From positions 874,364-938,363 of the forward strand of contig NZ_CP098747.1 in the NCBI RefSeq assembly GCF_023746535.1: DNA of 64,000 bases. Reading direction: 5' to 3'. Positions within the stretch are counted from its first letter, which is position 1. Each line of letters opens with the position of its first letter. The DNA is from Sneathiella marina. Its GTDB lineage: Bacteria; Pseudomonadota; Alphaproteobacteria; Sneathiellales; Sneathiellaceae. Below, in pieces: positions 55,093 to 64,000 of this stretch. The notes beneath the pieces are model-generated. The model searched no databases. It was not told where the DNA came from and saw nothing but the letters and a program-made list of their open reading frames with translations. A program made the position numbers and the translations under genes.

Positions 55093-58000
55093 ATGGCAAC
55101 TTCGTCAAATGACAGCAATGTCAGCAGTAATACCGGTACTCCGGTAGGAACGGTCATTGAAACTGGACCGGGAGAAACTGTTAAAGTTCCTTTTAAATCA
55201 CCTGAAGACGTCAACTTCGTGCAATCTGCGGGCGGATTGTTGGTAGTACCTGTTGATGGAGGGGAGACTCTTCTATTACAAGAGTTTTTGACGTTCGGGG
55301 CGACAGAAAATCCGCCAAAAATTCAATTTGAAGATGGTGAAGTTCTAGAAATCGACGCAATTACGGAGGTCGTGGAAGGCCTTTCTGTGGCTGAAGTTAA
55401 TCCGCAAGCGGGTGACACTGAATTTAGTGCGGGCGGTGGTGCAAATTTTAGCAACTTTCGTGATGGTAATATTGGAGATCCGCTTGGCATTGACGGGTTG
55501 CTTCCTCCAACGGATTTGGCGTTTGGCCTCCCGTTTATCGAAGAAATTATTGGCGAAAACGAAAGTAGCGAAAATCCTGGTAATCCGGACGATCCTGACG
55601 ATCCGACCGGCGATGTTGTCATTCGGTTTGAAACACCTGGCGCTCAGTCTTCTGCAGACGGCGGAGGATATGAAGATTGGACACCCTCTGGAAATACGGG
55701 CGACACAACGTCCTTTCCAATGCAGATGATCGTGGACGCCAACCATAGTGAAGGCGAAAATCTTGAACAAATCGAAATTCCCAGCATTCCAGCTGGCGCC
55801 CGGATTTTTGTCGGCGGAACGGACGCGGGCGACGAAATTTTTCCAACCGGTGCAGGGTATACTATTGCTGCCGTTGGTGGCGTCTTGCCGGAAATATATA
55901 TCCTGCCGCCAACCCATAGTGATGAAGACTTTTTTGTGAATGTTACCGCGACATTTGAGAATAGTGACGTTGAAGCTGACGCAGTGGCGCTGGCCATCAT
56001 TGATGCGGTTGCAGATGCCCCCAATGTGACAATTGATGGATCCAGTGCAGATAATGATGTGAGCAGCTTGCAGGGCGAGCCTATCGATTTACCTGATATT
56101 GGGGCTGAATTGGTGGACCAGGATGGTTCTGAGGACCTATCAGTCGCTATCGGCGGAATTCCGGACGGCGCAGTTCTAACCGATGGAGTTAATGAATTTA
56201 CGGGCAACGGCGTCGATGATGCCGATGTAACCGGTTGGGATCTGGAAAACCTGTCCATTACCCGCGATGCAAATGACGTTACTCCGTTTGACTTAACTGT
56301 AACGGCAACCGCTAAAGAAACTGCGGTCGAGAGTGATATTGGCGAAATTACAGAGGCGAATAACACTGCAGAAACTTCGTTTAATATTTCCGTAACGATC
56401 GATCCGCTATCTGGAACACCTACGGTTGACGTGATAGATGCGTCCGGAAAAGAAGATCTCGGAACAGCCGCAGATCAGATTATTGCAATCCCCGAGCCAC
56501 AGTCCGGAGAGATCACGCTGTCTATTGACCTGCAAACAGGAAACGCGGGAGCGGATGACGGCTGGGTTGTTCTGAGCGGTTATCCTGACGGCGTTGAATT
56601 TTCTGTTGGTGCCGCCAGTGGTGACGATTGGATTGTGACTAAAGATGAACTCGCGGATTTGACAATTTCTGGACTTCCTGAAGACAGTGATACGGATTTC
56701 ACGGTTACCGTTACGCCATGGTCTCAAGCTCCCGGTGCGCCAGCGGTTGCCGGTCTTTCCGGTACAATTAATGTGTTGATAGATGCGGTCGCTGATATTC
56801 CAACACTTCAGCTTGACGGTACGGCAACTAATGCCGCTGTTTCAGGTGCAGAAGATACTGCCATTGAGTTGCCGGACATATCGGCTAACACAAATGATAT
56901 TGATGGTTCAGAAAACCTGTCGATTATCATAAGTGACGTTCCGGTTGGTGCAACGCTTTCCGATGGAAATGGAAATGAGTTCGTTGCCACCGATGTCGTC
57001 AGTGAAGTTGATGTTTCTGACTGGGCGCTGGACAGTCTTACTGTGATGTCCCCGCCTGATGACGAAACGGATTTTACACTTAAGGTTACAGCTACAGCCA
57101 CTGAAGATGCTGCCGAGCAGGCGGGTGTCGAACTTCAGGACGATGACAATGTTGCGTCAACTTCCTTTGATATCGTCGTAACTGTAACCGATGAAGGTCC
57201 GGTAGCCGTTATGGATGGTCCGGAAGCAATTCAAGAACCGAACGACATTCACGCGGTGTTTGTTATTGATACTTCAGGCAGCTTAAGCGTCGGTGAATTG
57301 CAATTGATGGAAGAAGCCCTGAAGAACCTGGCGACAGATTTGTTCACACAAAATCCCCTGGGAACCCGGATTACACTGATCGATTTTGATACGAGCGCCG
57401 ACTACCTCAATGGTGATGACATCACCTATGACAACCTTCAAAGTGTGATTGATGCTCTCGATGGTCTTGACTCCAAGCAAGGCGGGGCAACGAATTATGA
57501 TTCCGCGCTCGATCTCGTTCAAACAGTCGATTTCGAACCGGGCTTCGATAAATCAATCTACTTTATCTCCGACGGCGAGCCCAATCTTGGTAATACGGCC
57601 GGTGGTATCAGCGATTTCAATACCTGGGTCGATGGACAGACAGATACAGTCAATGTTTATGCAGTTGGTATCGGTCCCGACGTACAATCCAGTACGGAAC
57701 TTGGGTTGATCGACAACACGGATGGCGATAACAGTCCGGGTGATGATTTCTTGTTCTTGAACTCGGCTGCCGATCTGGATGGTAGTTTGGTAACCGGCAA
57801 TGTAGTCGTAAGCGGTAACGTATTAACCAATGACAGCGCCGGCAATGATCCGCTGGCAACTGTCCCGATTACACAAATTCAATATAATGGGACAACCTAC
57901 AATTTGACGAGCGGAGGTAATCCGAATGTCACCGTAGTTGGAACGTTGCTTACATTAACCAGCCTGTTTGGGGTTTTGGAAATTGATTTCGAGAGCGGAG

Positions 58001-58836
58001 ATTATACCTATCAAGCAACAACGGACATCAATAATTTCGCGACAGATACTTTCAGCTACACGATTTCGGACACGGAAGGGCTGACAAGTACGGCAGATCT
58101 GGTCATTGAAATTAGCCCCAATCCGGCATTCACAGGCGGACCGGGTAACGACATCATTACGGCGGGAGCCGGCAATGATTATGTTGCCGGTGAAGGCGGT
58201 GACGATACATTGTCCGGTGGTGACGGCAATGACTATATGCTGGGCAGTTCAGGCGCCGACGAAATACAAGGGGACGGCGGGAATGATTATCTGGATGGCG
58301 GATCCAATAACGATCAATTGTTGGGCGGCGCTGGCAATGATACGCTGAAGGGCGAATCTGGAAATGATGATCTTCGCGGTGGCGCCAACGCTGACACACT
58401 CGAAGGCGGTTCCGGAAATGACACGCTGAGGGGCAATGGCGGTGACGATCTGTTGGTCGGCGGTTCTGGTGATGATAATCTGAGAGGGGGCGGTGGTAGC
58501 GATACGCTTATTGGTGGATCCGGCGACGATACTCTCCGCGGGAATGGCGGCGATGATCGCTTTACCTTCCTCGATGCCTCAACAGATGGCGACGACTTAA
58601 TTATCGGGTTTGATGCCAGTGCTGACGTTATCGATTTATCTGCAGTTTTCGAAGAACTTGGGATTGATACGGGGGACAGGTCTGACCACGTCATTCTTGA
58701 TACAGTCGGTTCCAATACGACGATTACAGTCACGGATGGCAGCAATACCGTTGTCTCCGATTTTTCCATAGTTGTGCAAGGCACGACATTGGATAATGGG
58801 GATATCGGCACGGCAATTCAGGTTGACGAAAGCTAG
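55093..58836 (+). CDS. Large secreted RTX protein with von Willebrand A domain
   Basis: A 1247-residue, very acidic, calcium-binding exoprotein. Residues 1-90 form a beta-rich N-terminal module. Two related Ig/cadherin-like repeats begin with DAVADAPNV (about 304) and DAVADIPTL (about 564). A VWA domain spans about 718-900 with MIDAS residues in DTSGS, GGATNYDSAL and SDGEPN. Sixteen or so GGxGxDxxx RTX nonapeptides run from about 1015 to 1157. The last 90 residues (DGDDLIIGFDASADVIDLSA) are a type I secretion target. There is no signal peptide and no transporter gene nearby. It is likely a surface adhesin or matrix protein. RTX repeats read on the opposite strand give a false long frame. Confidence 0.9.
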   Translation: MATSSNDSNVSSNTGTPVGTVIETGPGETVKVPFKSPEDVNFVQSAGGLLVVPVDGGETLLLQEFLTFGATENPPKIQFEDGEVLEIDAITEVVEGLSVAEVNPQAGDTEFSAGGGANFSNFRDGNIGDPLGIDGLLPPTDLAFGLPFIEEIIGENESSENPGNPDDPDDPTGDVVIRFETPGAQSSADGGGYEDWTPSGNTGDTTSFPMQMIVDANHSEGENLEQIEIPSIPAGARIFVGGTDAGDEIFPTGAGYTIAAVGGVLPEIYILPPTHSDEDFFVNVTATFENSDVEADAVALAIIDAVADAPNVTIDGSSADNDVSSLQGEPIDLPDIGAELVDQDGSEDLSVAIGGIPDGAVLTDGVNEFTGNGVDDADVTGWDLENLSITRDANDVTPFDLTVTATAKETAVESDIGEITEANNTAETSFNISVTIDPLSGTPTVDVIDASGKEDLGTAADQIIAIPEPQSGEITLSIDLQTGNAGADDGWVVLSGYPDGVEFSVGAASGDDWIVTKDELADLTISGLPEDSDTDFTVTVTPWSQAPGAPAVAGLSGTINVLIDAVADIPTLQLDGTATNAAVSGAEDTAIELPDISANTNDIDGSENLSIIISDVPVGATLSDGNGNEFVATDVVSEVDVSDWALDSLTVMSPPDDETDFTLKVTATATEDAAEQAGVELQDDDNVASTSFDIVVTVTDEGPVAVMDGPEAIQEPNDIHAVFVIDTSGSLSVGELQLMEEALKNLATDLFTQNPLGTRITLIDFDTSADYLNGDDITYDNLQSVIDALDGLDSKQGGATNYDSALDLVQTVDFEPGFDKSIYFISDGEPNLGNTAGGISDFNTWVDGQTDTVNVYAVGIGPDVQSSTELGLIDNTDGDNSPGDDFLFLNSAADLDGSLVTGNVVVSGNVLTNDSAGNDPLATVPITQIQYNGTTYNLTSGGNPNVTVVGTLLTLTSLFGVLEIDFESGDYTYQATTDINNFATDTFSYTISDTEGLTSTADLVIEISPNPAFTGGPGNDIITAGAGNDYVAGEGGDDTLSGGDGNDYMLGSSGADEIQGDGGNDYLDGGSNNDQLLGGAGNDTLKGESGNDDLRGGANADTLEGGSGNDTLRGNGGDDLLVGGSGDDNLRGGGGSDTLIGGSGDDTLRGNGGDDRFTFLDASTDGDDLIIGFDASADVIDLSAVFEELGIDTGDRSDHVILDTVGSNTTITVTDGSNTVVSDFSIVVQGTTLDNGDIGTAIQVDES

Positions 58837-58858
58837 CCTCCGGAGGTTGGATGAACGT

Positions 58859-58891
58859 AAAAGGCCGCTTGTATTCGCGGCCTTTTTTTTT
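58859..58891 (+). terminator. Intrinsic terminator after the RTX gene
   Basis: A 10-bp stem AAAAGGCCGC (58859-58868) with GCGGCCTTTT (58877-58886), an 8-base loop and a T9 tract starting at 58883. It begins 23 bases after the stop. Confidence 0.92.
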
Positions 58892-58984
58892 GTCCGCTAC
58901 ATCTATAAAAGGTGTAGGCAGGTAATAGGCCTTGTCCTATTATAATGAAAACAGGGATATAACTTTTTAAAGTGGGGGGCTTTT

Positions 58985-59530
58985 ATGGCTCGGATTAAGA
59001 TTTTCATGGCAATTGCACTGTTTATAGTTGTGCTGCCAGCTATTAGCTCAGCTAACGACGTGCCGATTTCTGCGTTTAAGGGGGATTGGCGCGGGAACGC
59101 AATTTCAGAAAATAATGTCAGTGTGAATTTTCCGATTACAAGCCGTGATATCGATGTAGATATCCGTCCGGACGCCTCAGGTGGATTTAACATCACCTGG
59201 CGAACATTGTTGCGGCAAAAGGGCAATCCCGCGAGCCCGAATGAAGTATTAAAGGAAACGACTTTAACATTTGTAAATACTGACAAGCCAGGCGTTTGGA
59301 AGGATAGTAAGGGCGGGGATGTTTATGCCGGTGATACGGTTTCATGGGCGCAAATCAGAAAACAAACTTTGACAATTTACGTCATGGCGATGAGTGATAC
59401 GGGCGACTACGACATGCAAGTCTATAAACGGACATTGACGGGCCTGAATATGGAGTTGGATTTTACCGCCATTAGAGATGGCGCAGTCCGCCGAACTGCA
59501 AAGGGCCGCCTGATACTCCACAGTAAATAG
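58985..59530 (+). CDS. Small secreted protein of unknown function
   Basis: A 181-residue protein with a clear signal peptide (residues 1-23, core FMAIALFIVVLPAI, ending SSAND). The mature part is mostly beta-strand by composition, starting VPISAFKGDWRGNAISE and containing WRTLLRQKG and MELDFTAIRDGAVRRTAKGRLIL. The layout resembles a lipocalin-like or calycin fold, but I do not recognise a family. GGGGGG just upstream is the likely ribosome-binding site. It follows the RTX gene terminator, so it has its own promoter, and converges on the ScfR gene with 18 bases between. Confidence 0.7.
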   Translation: MARIKIFMAIALFIVVLPAISSANDVPISAFKGDWRGNAISENNVSVNFPITSRDIDVDIRPDASGGFNITWRTLLRQKGNPASPNEVLKETTLTFVNTDKPGVWKDSKGGDVYAGDTVSWAQIRKQTLTIYVMAMSDTGDYDMQVYKRTLTGLNMELDFTAIRDGAVRRTAKGRLILHSK

Positions 59531-59548
59531 CCGAAAACAAATGAGGCT

Positions 59549-61165
59549 TTAAAAATCACCAATACCGGGTGATATGTTGCGCTTTTGAGGATGCATTGTA
59601 TCCCGCGCCTGTGAAGGGGGTGACGCAGCACGTTGCGCGCAATTGGGACGATCACAGAGCCGGCAAGTTACACCTACGGGCACAACGGTACGCGGTGCGG
59701 CCAAATTCATTCCATCGGCATATACCAGATGATGCGCGTGGCTAACATCGCATCCCAGGCTGATGGCGTAATGCCGCTTGGGCTGGGTATATCCAAGACT
59801 AGGCTTCGTGACAGTTCGGGCTATGGAAAAAAACCGGCCGCCGTCCGGCATTTCCGATATTTGCGGACAGATGACCCCCGGTGTTAAAAAGGCAGAATGC
59901 AAAACCCATCTTGGGCAGGAATTTCCATATCTTGGAATACGCAAACCCGAGGCCGTAAATCTCTTTGAAATATTGCCAGCAATATCGCTTCTAATCAAAT
60001 GCAGGGGAATGCCGCTTTCGCTTGGTTTTTGCAAGGTCGTCAATCGATGGCAAATTTGTTCGTAGCTTGCGCCAAATTGTTGCTGCAGCAATTCTATGTC
60101 GTATCGCAATTTTTCGGCTGCGGTTAAAAACGTGTCATAGGGAAGCAAGTAAGCCCCCGCAAAGTAATTGGTGAGGGCGGAGATGGCTTGTGTTGTCGCT
60201 GCTTCGTTGACGAGCTCCGGTCCTACCGCTATTTCTGAAAAGAGGTCTGGAAAGGCAAGTTGCCCACACAGCAATGCCAGATGAAAATCCACACTTGCCT
60301 GGGGGAGTGCCTTGGACAAAATAAGATGTCGATACTGATCATCAAACAAGGTTGCTTCGGTATCATGCTGATCCCGGTCCGCAAACTCAACTTTGACACC
60401 ATGCTCTCGGCGTAGATATTCCGCCAAAGTTTGCGTTGGCGTGATATCTTCGCGCAAAGTCGCCCTAAATTCGTCGGCAGCCGTTTCAATAGCTTCAAAA
60501 TAGTTGTTCTTTGACTGGATGAAATCAGAGACGGCTTCAACGGGAGACGGGGCAGACGATTTGTCGGTAAACCCATCCCCACCGACAAACCCCAGCATTT
60601 CGCTGACAGTGTCGGCCAGGTTTTCACTATCTTTAAGAACAATTTTCAGGAATTCTTTGCGGTCTTTTGCGCTCAAGTCATCGTTGTCATGGACAATTTC
60701 TGTCGACGACAGAATGGAGGTAACCAAGGTTCGTAATCGAAAAGAAGAATCCGCAAAGAGTAAATCCTGGGAAAGTCGTTCACTCAACAGCTGCATATCT
60801 GATTGAGTGGATTTATAGGCGTCGTAGGTTTTCTTTAAGGCGGAACATAAAGCAGGCGCTTCAGCCGCCATCGTCGCAATATCCGTTTCATCAAAATCGT
60901 CGTCTTCAAACAATGGATCCTTCAACGTATCGGTAATTTCGGCGATTAAGTGACCTTCATCTTGAGGTGAGAAAACCAGAGGATCAACTTTGAGGATTTG
61001 GCTTAGCCTGAGAAGGATGGGAACAGTAATGCTGCGCCGGTTATGTTCAAGCAGGTTTAAGTAGCTGGCAGAAATGCCCAATTGGTCCGCAAGATCGACC
61101 TGGGTTAATTTTTTATCTTTGCGCAGGCGCCTTAGGCGCGTTCCGAGGCGCGGGGATTTAGCCAT
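59549..61165 (-). CDS. ScfR/RamB-type XRE regulator with IrrE-like and DUF2083 domains
   Basis: A 538-residue regulator of the short-chain fatty acyl-CoA regulator family. The XRE helix-turn-helix is at residues 8-63 (KLTQVDLADQLGISASYLNLLEHNRRSI split over the two helices). A central ImmA/IrrE-like region follows, and the C-terminal DUF2083 part ends in a Cys-rich block, VTCRLCDRPNCAQRAASP. Relatives (RamB, PrpR) control acetate, propionate and glyoxylate metabolism through acyl-CoA sensing. The divergent neighbour is the ABC binding-protein gene 208 bases away, and TTTACAA repeats lie just above this gene's start. Confidence 0.87.
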   Translation of the reverse strand: MAKSPRLGTRLRRLRKDKKLTQVDLADQLGISASYLNLLEHNRRSITVPILLRLSQILKVDPLVFSPQDEGHLIAEITDTLKDPLFEDDDFDETDIATMAAEAPALCSALKKTYDAYKSTQSDMQLLSERLSQDLLFADSSFRLRTLVTSILSSTEIVHDNDDLSAKDRKEFLKIVLKDSENLADTVSEMLGFVGGDGFTDKSSAPSPVEAVSDFIQSKNNYFEAIETAADEFRATLREDITPTQTLAEYLRREHGVKVEFADRDQHDTEATLFDDQYRHLILSKALPQASVDFHLALLCGQLAFPDLFSEIAVGPELVNEAATTQAISALTNYFAGAYLLPYDTFLTAAEKLRYDIELLQQQFGASYEQICHRLTTLQKPSESGIPLHLIRSDIAGNISKRFTASGLRIPRYGNSCPRWVLHSAFLTPGVICPQISEMPDGGRFFSIARTVTKPSLGYTQPKRHYAISLGCDVSHAHHLVYADGMNLAAPRTVVPVGVTCRLCDRPNCAQRAASPPSQARDTMHPQKRNISPGIGDF

Positions 61166-61180
61166 GGAGTTACTCGGTTA

Positions 61181-61228
61181 TTTACAAAAATTTACAAGTT
61201 TACAAAACTGTATCTAAATAATTTACAC
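61181..61228. promoter_or_regulatory. TTTACAA repeat cluster upstream of the ScfR-type gene
   Basis: TTTACAA occurs at 61181-61187, 61191-61197 and 61199-61205, and the related TTTACAC at 61222-61228. On the minus strand they read TTGTAAA, close to the TTTGCAAA core recalled for RamB. The first copy is 16 bases above the regulator's start, which fits self-repression. Confidence 0.5.
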
Positions 61229-61373
61229 AAAAAAGTACCGGTTTTCAACGTTTTGTTGGGAAAAAGATTGAAATTGTGAAATTTTTACAGGGTGGGGTTT
61301 GCTTTCTCTGGGAAGATAATAACACAATTTCTCCGTAATGGAGACGATCACTTAGCAAAATGGGAGATACCTA

Positions 61374-62723
61374 ATGAGTGACATCAAGAAACCGGGCGTT
61401 TCACGCCGTGGCCTGTTGAAGGCCGGCGCCGTAACGGGTCTGGTTGCATCGACACCAGCGTTTTTTATGAAAGACGCTTGGTCCGCCGACTTTCGGAATA
61501 ACCCGAAAAATTCTGGCGAATTAAAGCTGGGATTTAACGTCCCACAATCCGGGCCATATGCGGATGAGGGCGCAGATGAGCTCCGGGCGTATAAACTTGC
61601 GGTGAAGCATCTGAACGGTGAAGGTGATGGCGGAATGCTGAATACCTTTAAGCCGTCCATGTTGACTGGTAATGGCGTTCTTGGCAAGAAAGTCACGTTC
61701 GCTACAGGTGACACGCAGACGAAATCGGATGCAGCACGCGCATCTGCCAAGCGTATGATTGAAAAAGACGGCGTTCTGATGGTTACCGGTGGTTCCTCTT
61801 CGGGTGTGGCGGTTGCGGTGCAGTCACTGTGTCAGGAGCAGGGTATCGTGTTCATGGCGGGTTTGACCCATTCCAATGACACAACCGGCAAGGACAAACG
61901 TCGCTATGGTTTCCGTCATTTCTTCAACGCATATATGTCTGGAGCCGCGCTGGCGCCGGTGCTGAACAAGGAATATGGTAGTGACCGTCGTGCGTATCAT
62001 CTAACGGCTGATTATACTTGGGGCTGGACGCAGGAAGAAAGCATCCGGAATTCTACGGAAGCTCTTGGCTGGCAGACAGCACAGACAGTTAAGACACCTG
62101 TGGGTGCTGGTGACTTCTCACAGTATATTACACCAGTTCTGAACTCCGGTGCCGATGTTTTGGTCTTGAACCATTACGGTAAGGACATGATCAACTCGCT
62201 CAGCCAGGCTATTCAGTTCGGTCTTCGTGACAAACAGGTCAACGGCAAGAATTTCGAAATCATTGTGCCCCTGTTCTCTCGCCTTATGGCGCAGGGTGCT
62301 GGTGATGCGATTAAGGGTATTCTTGGTACAACCAACTGGAACTGGTCGTTGCAGGATGATGGCTCTAAGGCTTTCGTCAAGTCCTTTGGCGCGGAATATG
62401 GTGCACCGCCTTCCATGGCTGCGCAGACATGTTACGCACAGACATTGCTCTATGCGAATGCGTGCGAAATGGCGGGCACCTTCTATCCGCCGGAAGTCAT
62501 CAAGCAGCTTGAAGGCTTTAATTTCGATGGCATGGGCAACGGTCCAACCTTGTATCGTGCGGAAGATCATCAGTGCTTCAAGGACGTTTTGGTTGTGCGC
62601 GGGAACGATAACCCAACCAGCCAGTTTGATCTGCTGAAGGTGGTTGACGTGACACCGCGGGCACAGGTTGAGTATGATTGGACAATTTTTGGTGGTTCTT
62701 TGGGACCATATGTTGTTGAATAG
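61374..62723 (+). CDS. ABC transporter substrate-binding protein, HAAT/amide-urea type
   Basis: A periplasmic binding protein of 449 residues with a Tat-type signal (SRRGLLKAGAVTGLVAST). The mature protein has the Leu/Ile/Val-binding fold: LGFNVPQSGPYADEGADELR, VLMVTGGSSSGVAVAVQSLC, HLTADYTWGWTQEESI and VLVLNHYGKDMINSL. The sequence is closer in style to amide/urea-type binding proteins than to LivJ. A terminator-like hairpin lies between it and the permease gene, typical where the binding protein is made in excess. The ligand is unknown. Confidence 0.87.
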   Translation: MSDIKKPGVSRRGLLKAGAVTGLVASTPAFFMKDAWSADFRNNPKNSGELKLGFNVPQSGPYADEGADELRAYKLAVKHLNGEGDGGMLNTFKPSMLTGNGVLGKKVTFATGDTQTKSDAARASAKRMIEKDGVLMVTGGSSSGVAVAVQSLCQEQGIVFMAGLTHSNDTTGKDKRRYGFRHFFNAYMSGAALAPVLNKEYGSDRRAYHLTADYTWGWTQEESIRNSTEALGWQTAQTVKTPVGAGDFSQYITPVLNSGADVLVLNHYGKDMINSLSQAIQFGLRDKQVNGKNFEIIVPLFSRLMAQGAGDAIKGILGTTNWNWSLQDDGSKAFVKSFGAEYGAPPSMAAQTCYAQTLLYANACEMAGTFYPPEVIKQLEGFNFDGMGNGPTLYRAEDHQCFKDVLVVRGNDNPTSQFDLLKVVDVTPRAQVEYDWTIFGGSLGPYVVE

Positions 62724-62734
62724 TTAAACGAATA

Positions 62735-62773
62735 CGGGTTGGCGGTTTTACGGCCGCCAATCCGATCTTTTAT
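62735..62773 (+). terminator. Hairpin (attenuating terminator) between binding protein and LivH genes
   Basis: An 11-bp stem CGGGTTGGCGG (62735-62745) with CCGCCAATCCG (62754-62764), one G-U wobble, an 8-base loop, then ATCTTTTATT. It follows the binding-protein stop by 12 bases and probably reduces read-through to the permeases. Confidence 0.75.
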
Positions 62774-62826
62774 TGCATTTTAAATTTGCTGGCGATTGCC
62801 GGTGGGGGCCTTGCAGGTAGAATTTA

Positions 62827-63843
62827 ATGGATGCCATCTTTATTCAAATTTTAAACGGTCTGGACAAGGGCGCGGCCTATGCGTTGATTGCGCTTGGACT
62901 GACCTTGGTGTTTGGAACCCTGGGGATCGTGAATTTCGCCCACGGTGCGTTGTTTATGCTGGGCGCATTCTGTGCGGTAACCTTCCAGAAGGTTCTCACC
63001 ATATCCTCGAAAGTCCGGGATGAGGGCGTGACCGCATTCGTTGCCTACAAAGAGCAGCCATATATGGAAATCTGGTTTGGTGATCTTGGCGCGACAATCA
63101 TCGATTATTCGGTGCCGCTGTCCATTCTGGTCGCCATTCCGTTCATGTTGTTGGTTGGTTTCGTCATGGAACGCGGCCTGATCAAGCATTTTTACAAACG
63201 ACCGCATGCCGAGCAGATTTTGGTGACCTTTGGATTGGCCATCGTTATTCAGGAGATTATTAAGGCCTCTTTCGGCGCGAACCCTATTCCGCAGCCGGCG
63301 CCTGAAATCCTGGCCGGAAGTGCTAATGTGGGCGCCTGGTTCGGACTTGGCGACAATTTGGTTTATCCCTGGTGGCGGCTCATATATCTGACCTTTTCCG
63401 GATTAATTATATTTGGGGTTTTCTCTTTCCTACAATTCACCACATACGGCATGGTCGTTCGTGCCGGTATGCGCGATCGGGAAACCGTCGGGCTGCTGGG
63501 GATTAATATTGAGCGGCGATTTACCATTGTATTTGCGATTGCCGCCATTGTCGCCGGTGTCGCCGGTGTGATGTACACCCCTATCTTGCCGCCTGATTAC
63601 CATATGGGAATGGATTTTCTTGTTTTGTCCTTCGTCGTGGTTGTCGTTGGTGGCATGGGATCGTTGGGTGGCGCCGTTTGCGCCGGCTTCCTGCTGGGGA
63701 TCGTGCAATCCTTTGCGTCCATGAATGAAGTAAAAGAGATTTTCCCCGGAATTGACCAGATTATTCTTTACCTCGTTGCTGTTGTTATTCTTCTGGTTTT
63801 GCCTCGTGGATTAATGGGCCGAGCCGGCGTGATGGATGATTAA
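62827..63843 (+). CDS. Branched-chain amino acid-type ABC transporter permease LivH
   Basis: An inner-membrane permease of 338 residues with eight or more membrane segments. The N-terminal [20 protein letters not shown] and [17 protein letters not shown] are hallmarks of LivH-type subunits, as are [20 protein letters not shown] (cytoplasmic coupling loop) and [21 protein letters not shown]. The gene ends two bases before the LivM start, so the two permeases are co-translated. Confidence 0.9.
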   Translation: MDAIFIQILNGLDKGAAYALIALGLTLVFGTLGIVNFAHGALFMLGAFCAVTFQKVLTISSKVRDEGVTAFVAYKEQPYMEIWFGDLGATIIDYSVPLSILVAIPFMLLVGFVMERGLIKHFYKRPHAEQILVTFGLAIVIQEIIKASFGANPIPQPAPEILAGSANVGAWFGLGDNLVYPWWRLIYLTFSGLIIFGVFSFLQFTTYGMVVRAGMRDRETVGLLGINIERRFTIVFAIAAIVAGVAGVMYTPILPPDYHMGMDFLVLSFVVVVVGGMGSLGGAVCAGFLLGIVQSFASMNEVKEIFPGIDQIILYLVAVVILLVLPRGLMGRAGVMDD

Positions 63844-63844
63844 G

Positions 63845-64000
63845 ATGAAAAAGCCTTTCCTCAACGATAATTTACTCCTCCTCCTCGTCGCCGCAATCGT
63901 CCTGCTGATGCCAATTTGGCTTCAGCCTTTCGGGGCGGCATATCCGGACTTGCTGCAGAAATTCGCCATTTATGGCATTTTCGCCATCGGCTTTAATATC
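63845..64000 (+). CDS. Branched-chain amino acid-type ABC transporter permease LivM, 5' part
   Basis: The first 52 codons of the second permease, cut by the right window edge. The sequence begins [19 protein letters not shown] and ends [14 protein letters not shown], which is the LivM opening helix pattern followed by the conserved YGIFAIGFN stretch. It starts one base after the LivH stop. ATPase genes LivG and LivF would be expected downstream outside the window. Confidence 0.85.
   Translation, partial: MKKPFLNDNLLLLLVAAIVLLMPIWLQPFGAAYPDLLQKFAIYGIFAIGFNI

Noticed and set aside
55644-56366. Minus-strand open frame of about 240 codons in the RTX gene
   Set aside because: Ser/Ala/Pro-rich low-complexity reading of the acidic repeat DNA on the wrong strand.
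58135-58563. Tandem short repeats resembling a CRISPR array or satellite
   Set aside because: The repeat unit is nine codons of GGxGxDxxx in frame within the RTX protein; there are no spacers and no cas genes.

Overview
The window looks like a chromosomal segment of a marine, aerobic alphaproteobacterium. Supporting signs are an F0 operon with both b and b' subunits and a c subunit on its own cistron, a CcrM-type GANTC adenine methyltransferase with GANTC sites in its upstream region, a ScfR-type regulator, an ETF-ubiquinone oxidoreductase, and a DmdA very like that of SAR11 and roseobacters. A Sneathiella-like lineage is my guess from overall gene content, not something the sequence proves. 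No integrase, insertion sequence, CRISPR array, rRNA or plasmid gene was recognised.

Layout. 1-24.8 kb is mostly housekeeping: the 3' end of gcvPB; the ATP synthase F0 operon atpI-B-E-b'-b behind a clear sigma70-type promoter; a DUF721-dsbA-smc operon; mutY; an EF-hand protein; ccrM; rnhB; a PA0069-type radical SAM gene; a surface-antigen-like protein; a PilZ protein; moaB overlapping a lytic transglycosylase; a uracil-DNA glycosylase; ETF-QO; a TPR lipoprotein with ispE; tRNA-Gln(UUG); a LysE exporter; a cold-shock gene with a long leader; and a SufR-like regulator facing a VOC protein.

24.8-54.8 kb is catabolic and transport DNA in modules: (i) a decayed adenylate cyclase gene, a BASS-type transporter, then 3-hydroxybenzoate 6-hydroxylase, gentisate 1,2-dioxygenase and RidA; (ii) a six-gene minus-strand operon, marR-gnat / eamA / dmdA / metY / alpha-beta hydrolase / HAD-ECH fusion, whose promoter is buried in a 31-bp palindrome; (iii) a LysR gene divergent from ugpBAEC, converging on a GST-kappa-like isomerase gene and glpK; (iv) a complete protocatechuate 4,5-cleavage cluster (ligA, ligB, ligI, galD/ligU, ligK, galB on minus; a double-HTH LysR, a DUF1932 dehydrogenase, ligC, an aldo/keto reductase and an MFS transporter on plus).

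54.8-64 kb carries a 1247-residue RTX protein with a nested von Willebrand A domain, a small secreted protein, a ScfR-type regulator with TTTACAA repeats in front of it, and the start of a branched-chain amino acid/amide-type ABC transporter (binding protein, LivH, and LivM cut by the window end).

How it fits together: modules i and iv feed ring-cleavage products into central metabolism (pyruvate and oxaloacetate from protocatechuate). Module iii imports glycerol 3-phosphate and phosphorylates glycerol. Module ii, the most interesting, has the parts to demethylate dimethylsulfoniopropionate and possibly to capture released methanethiol into methionine; that link is inference. All product calls come from reading translated sequence and recalled family features; no database search was possible.
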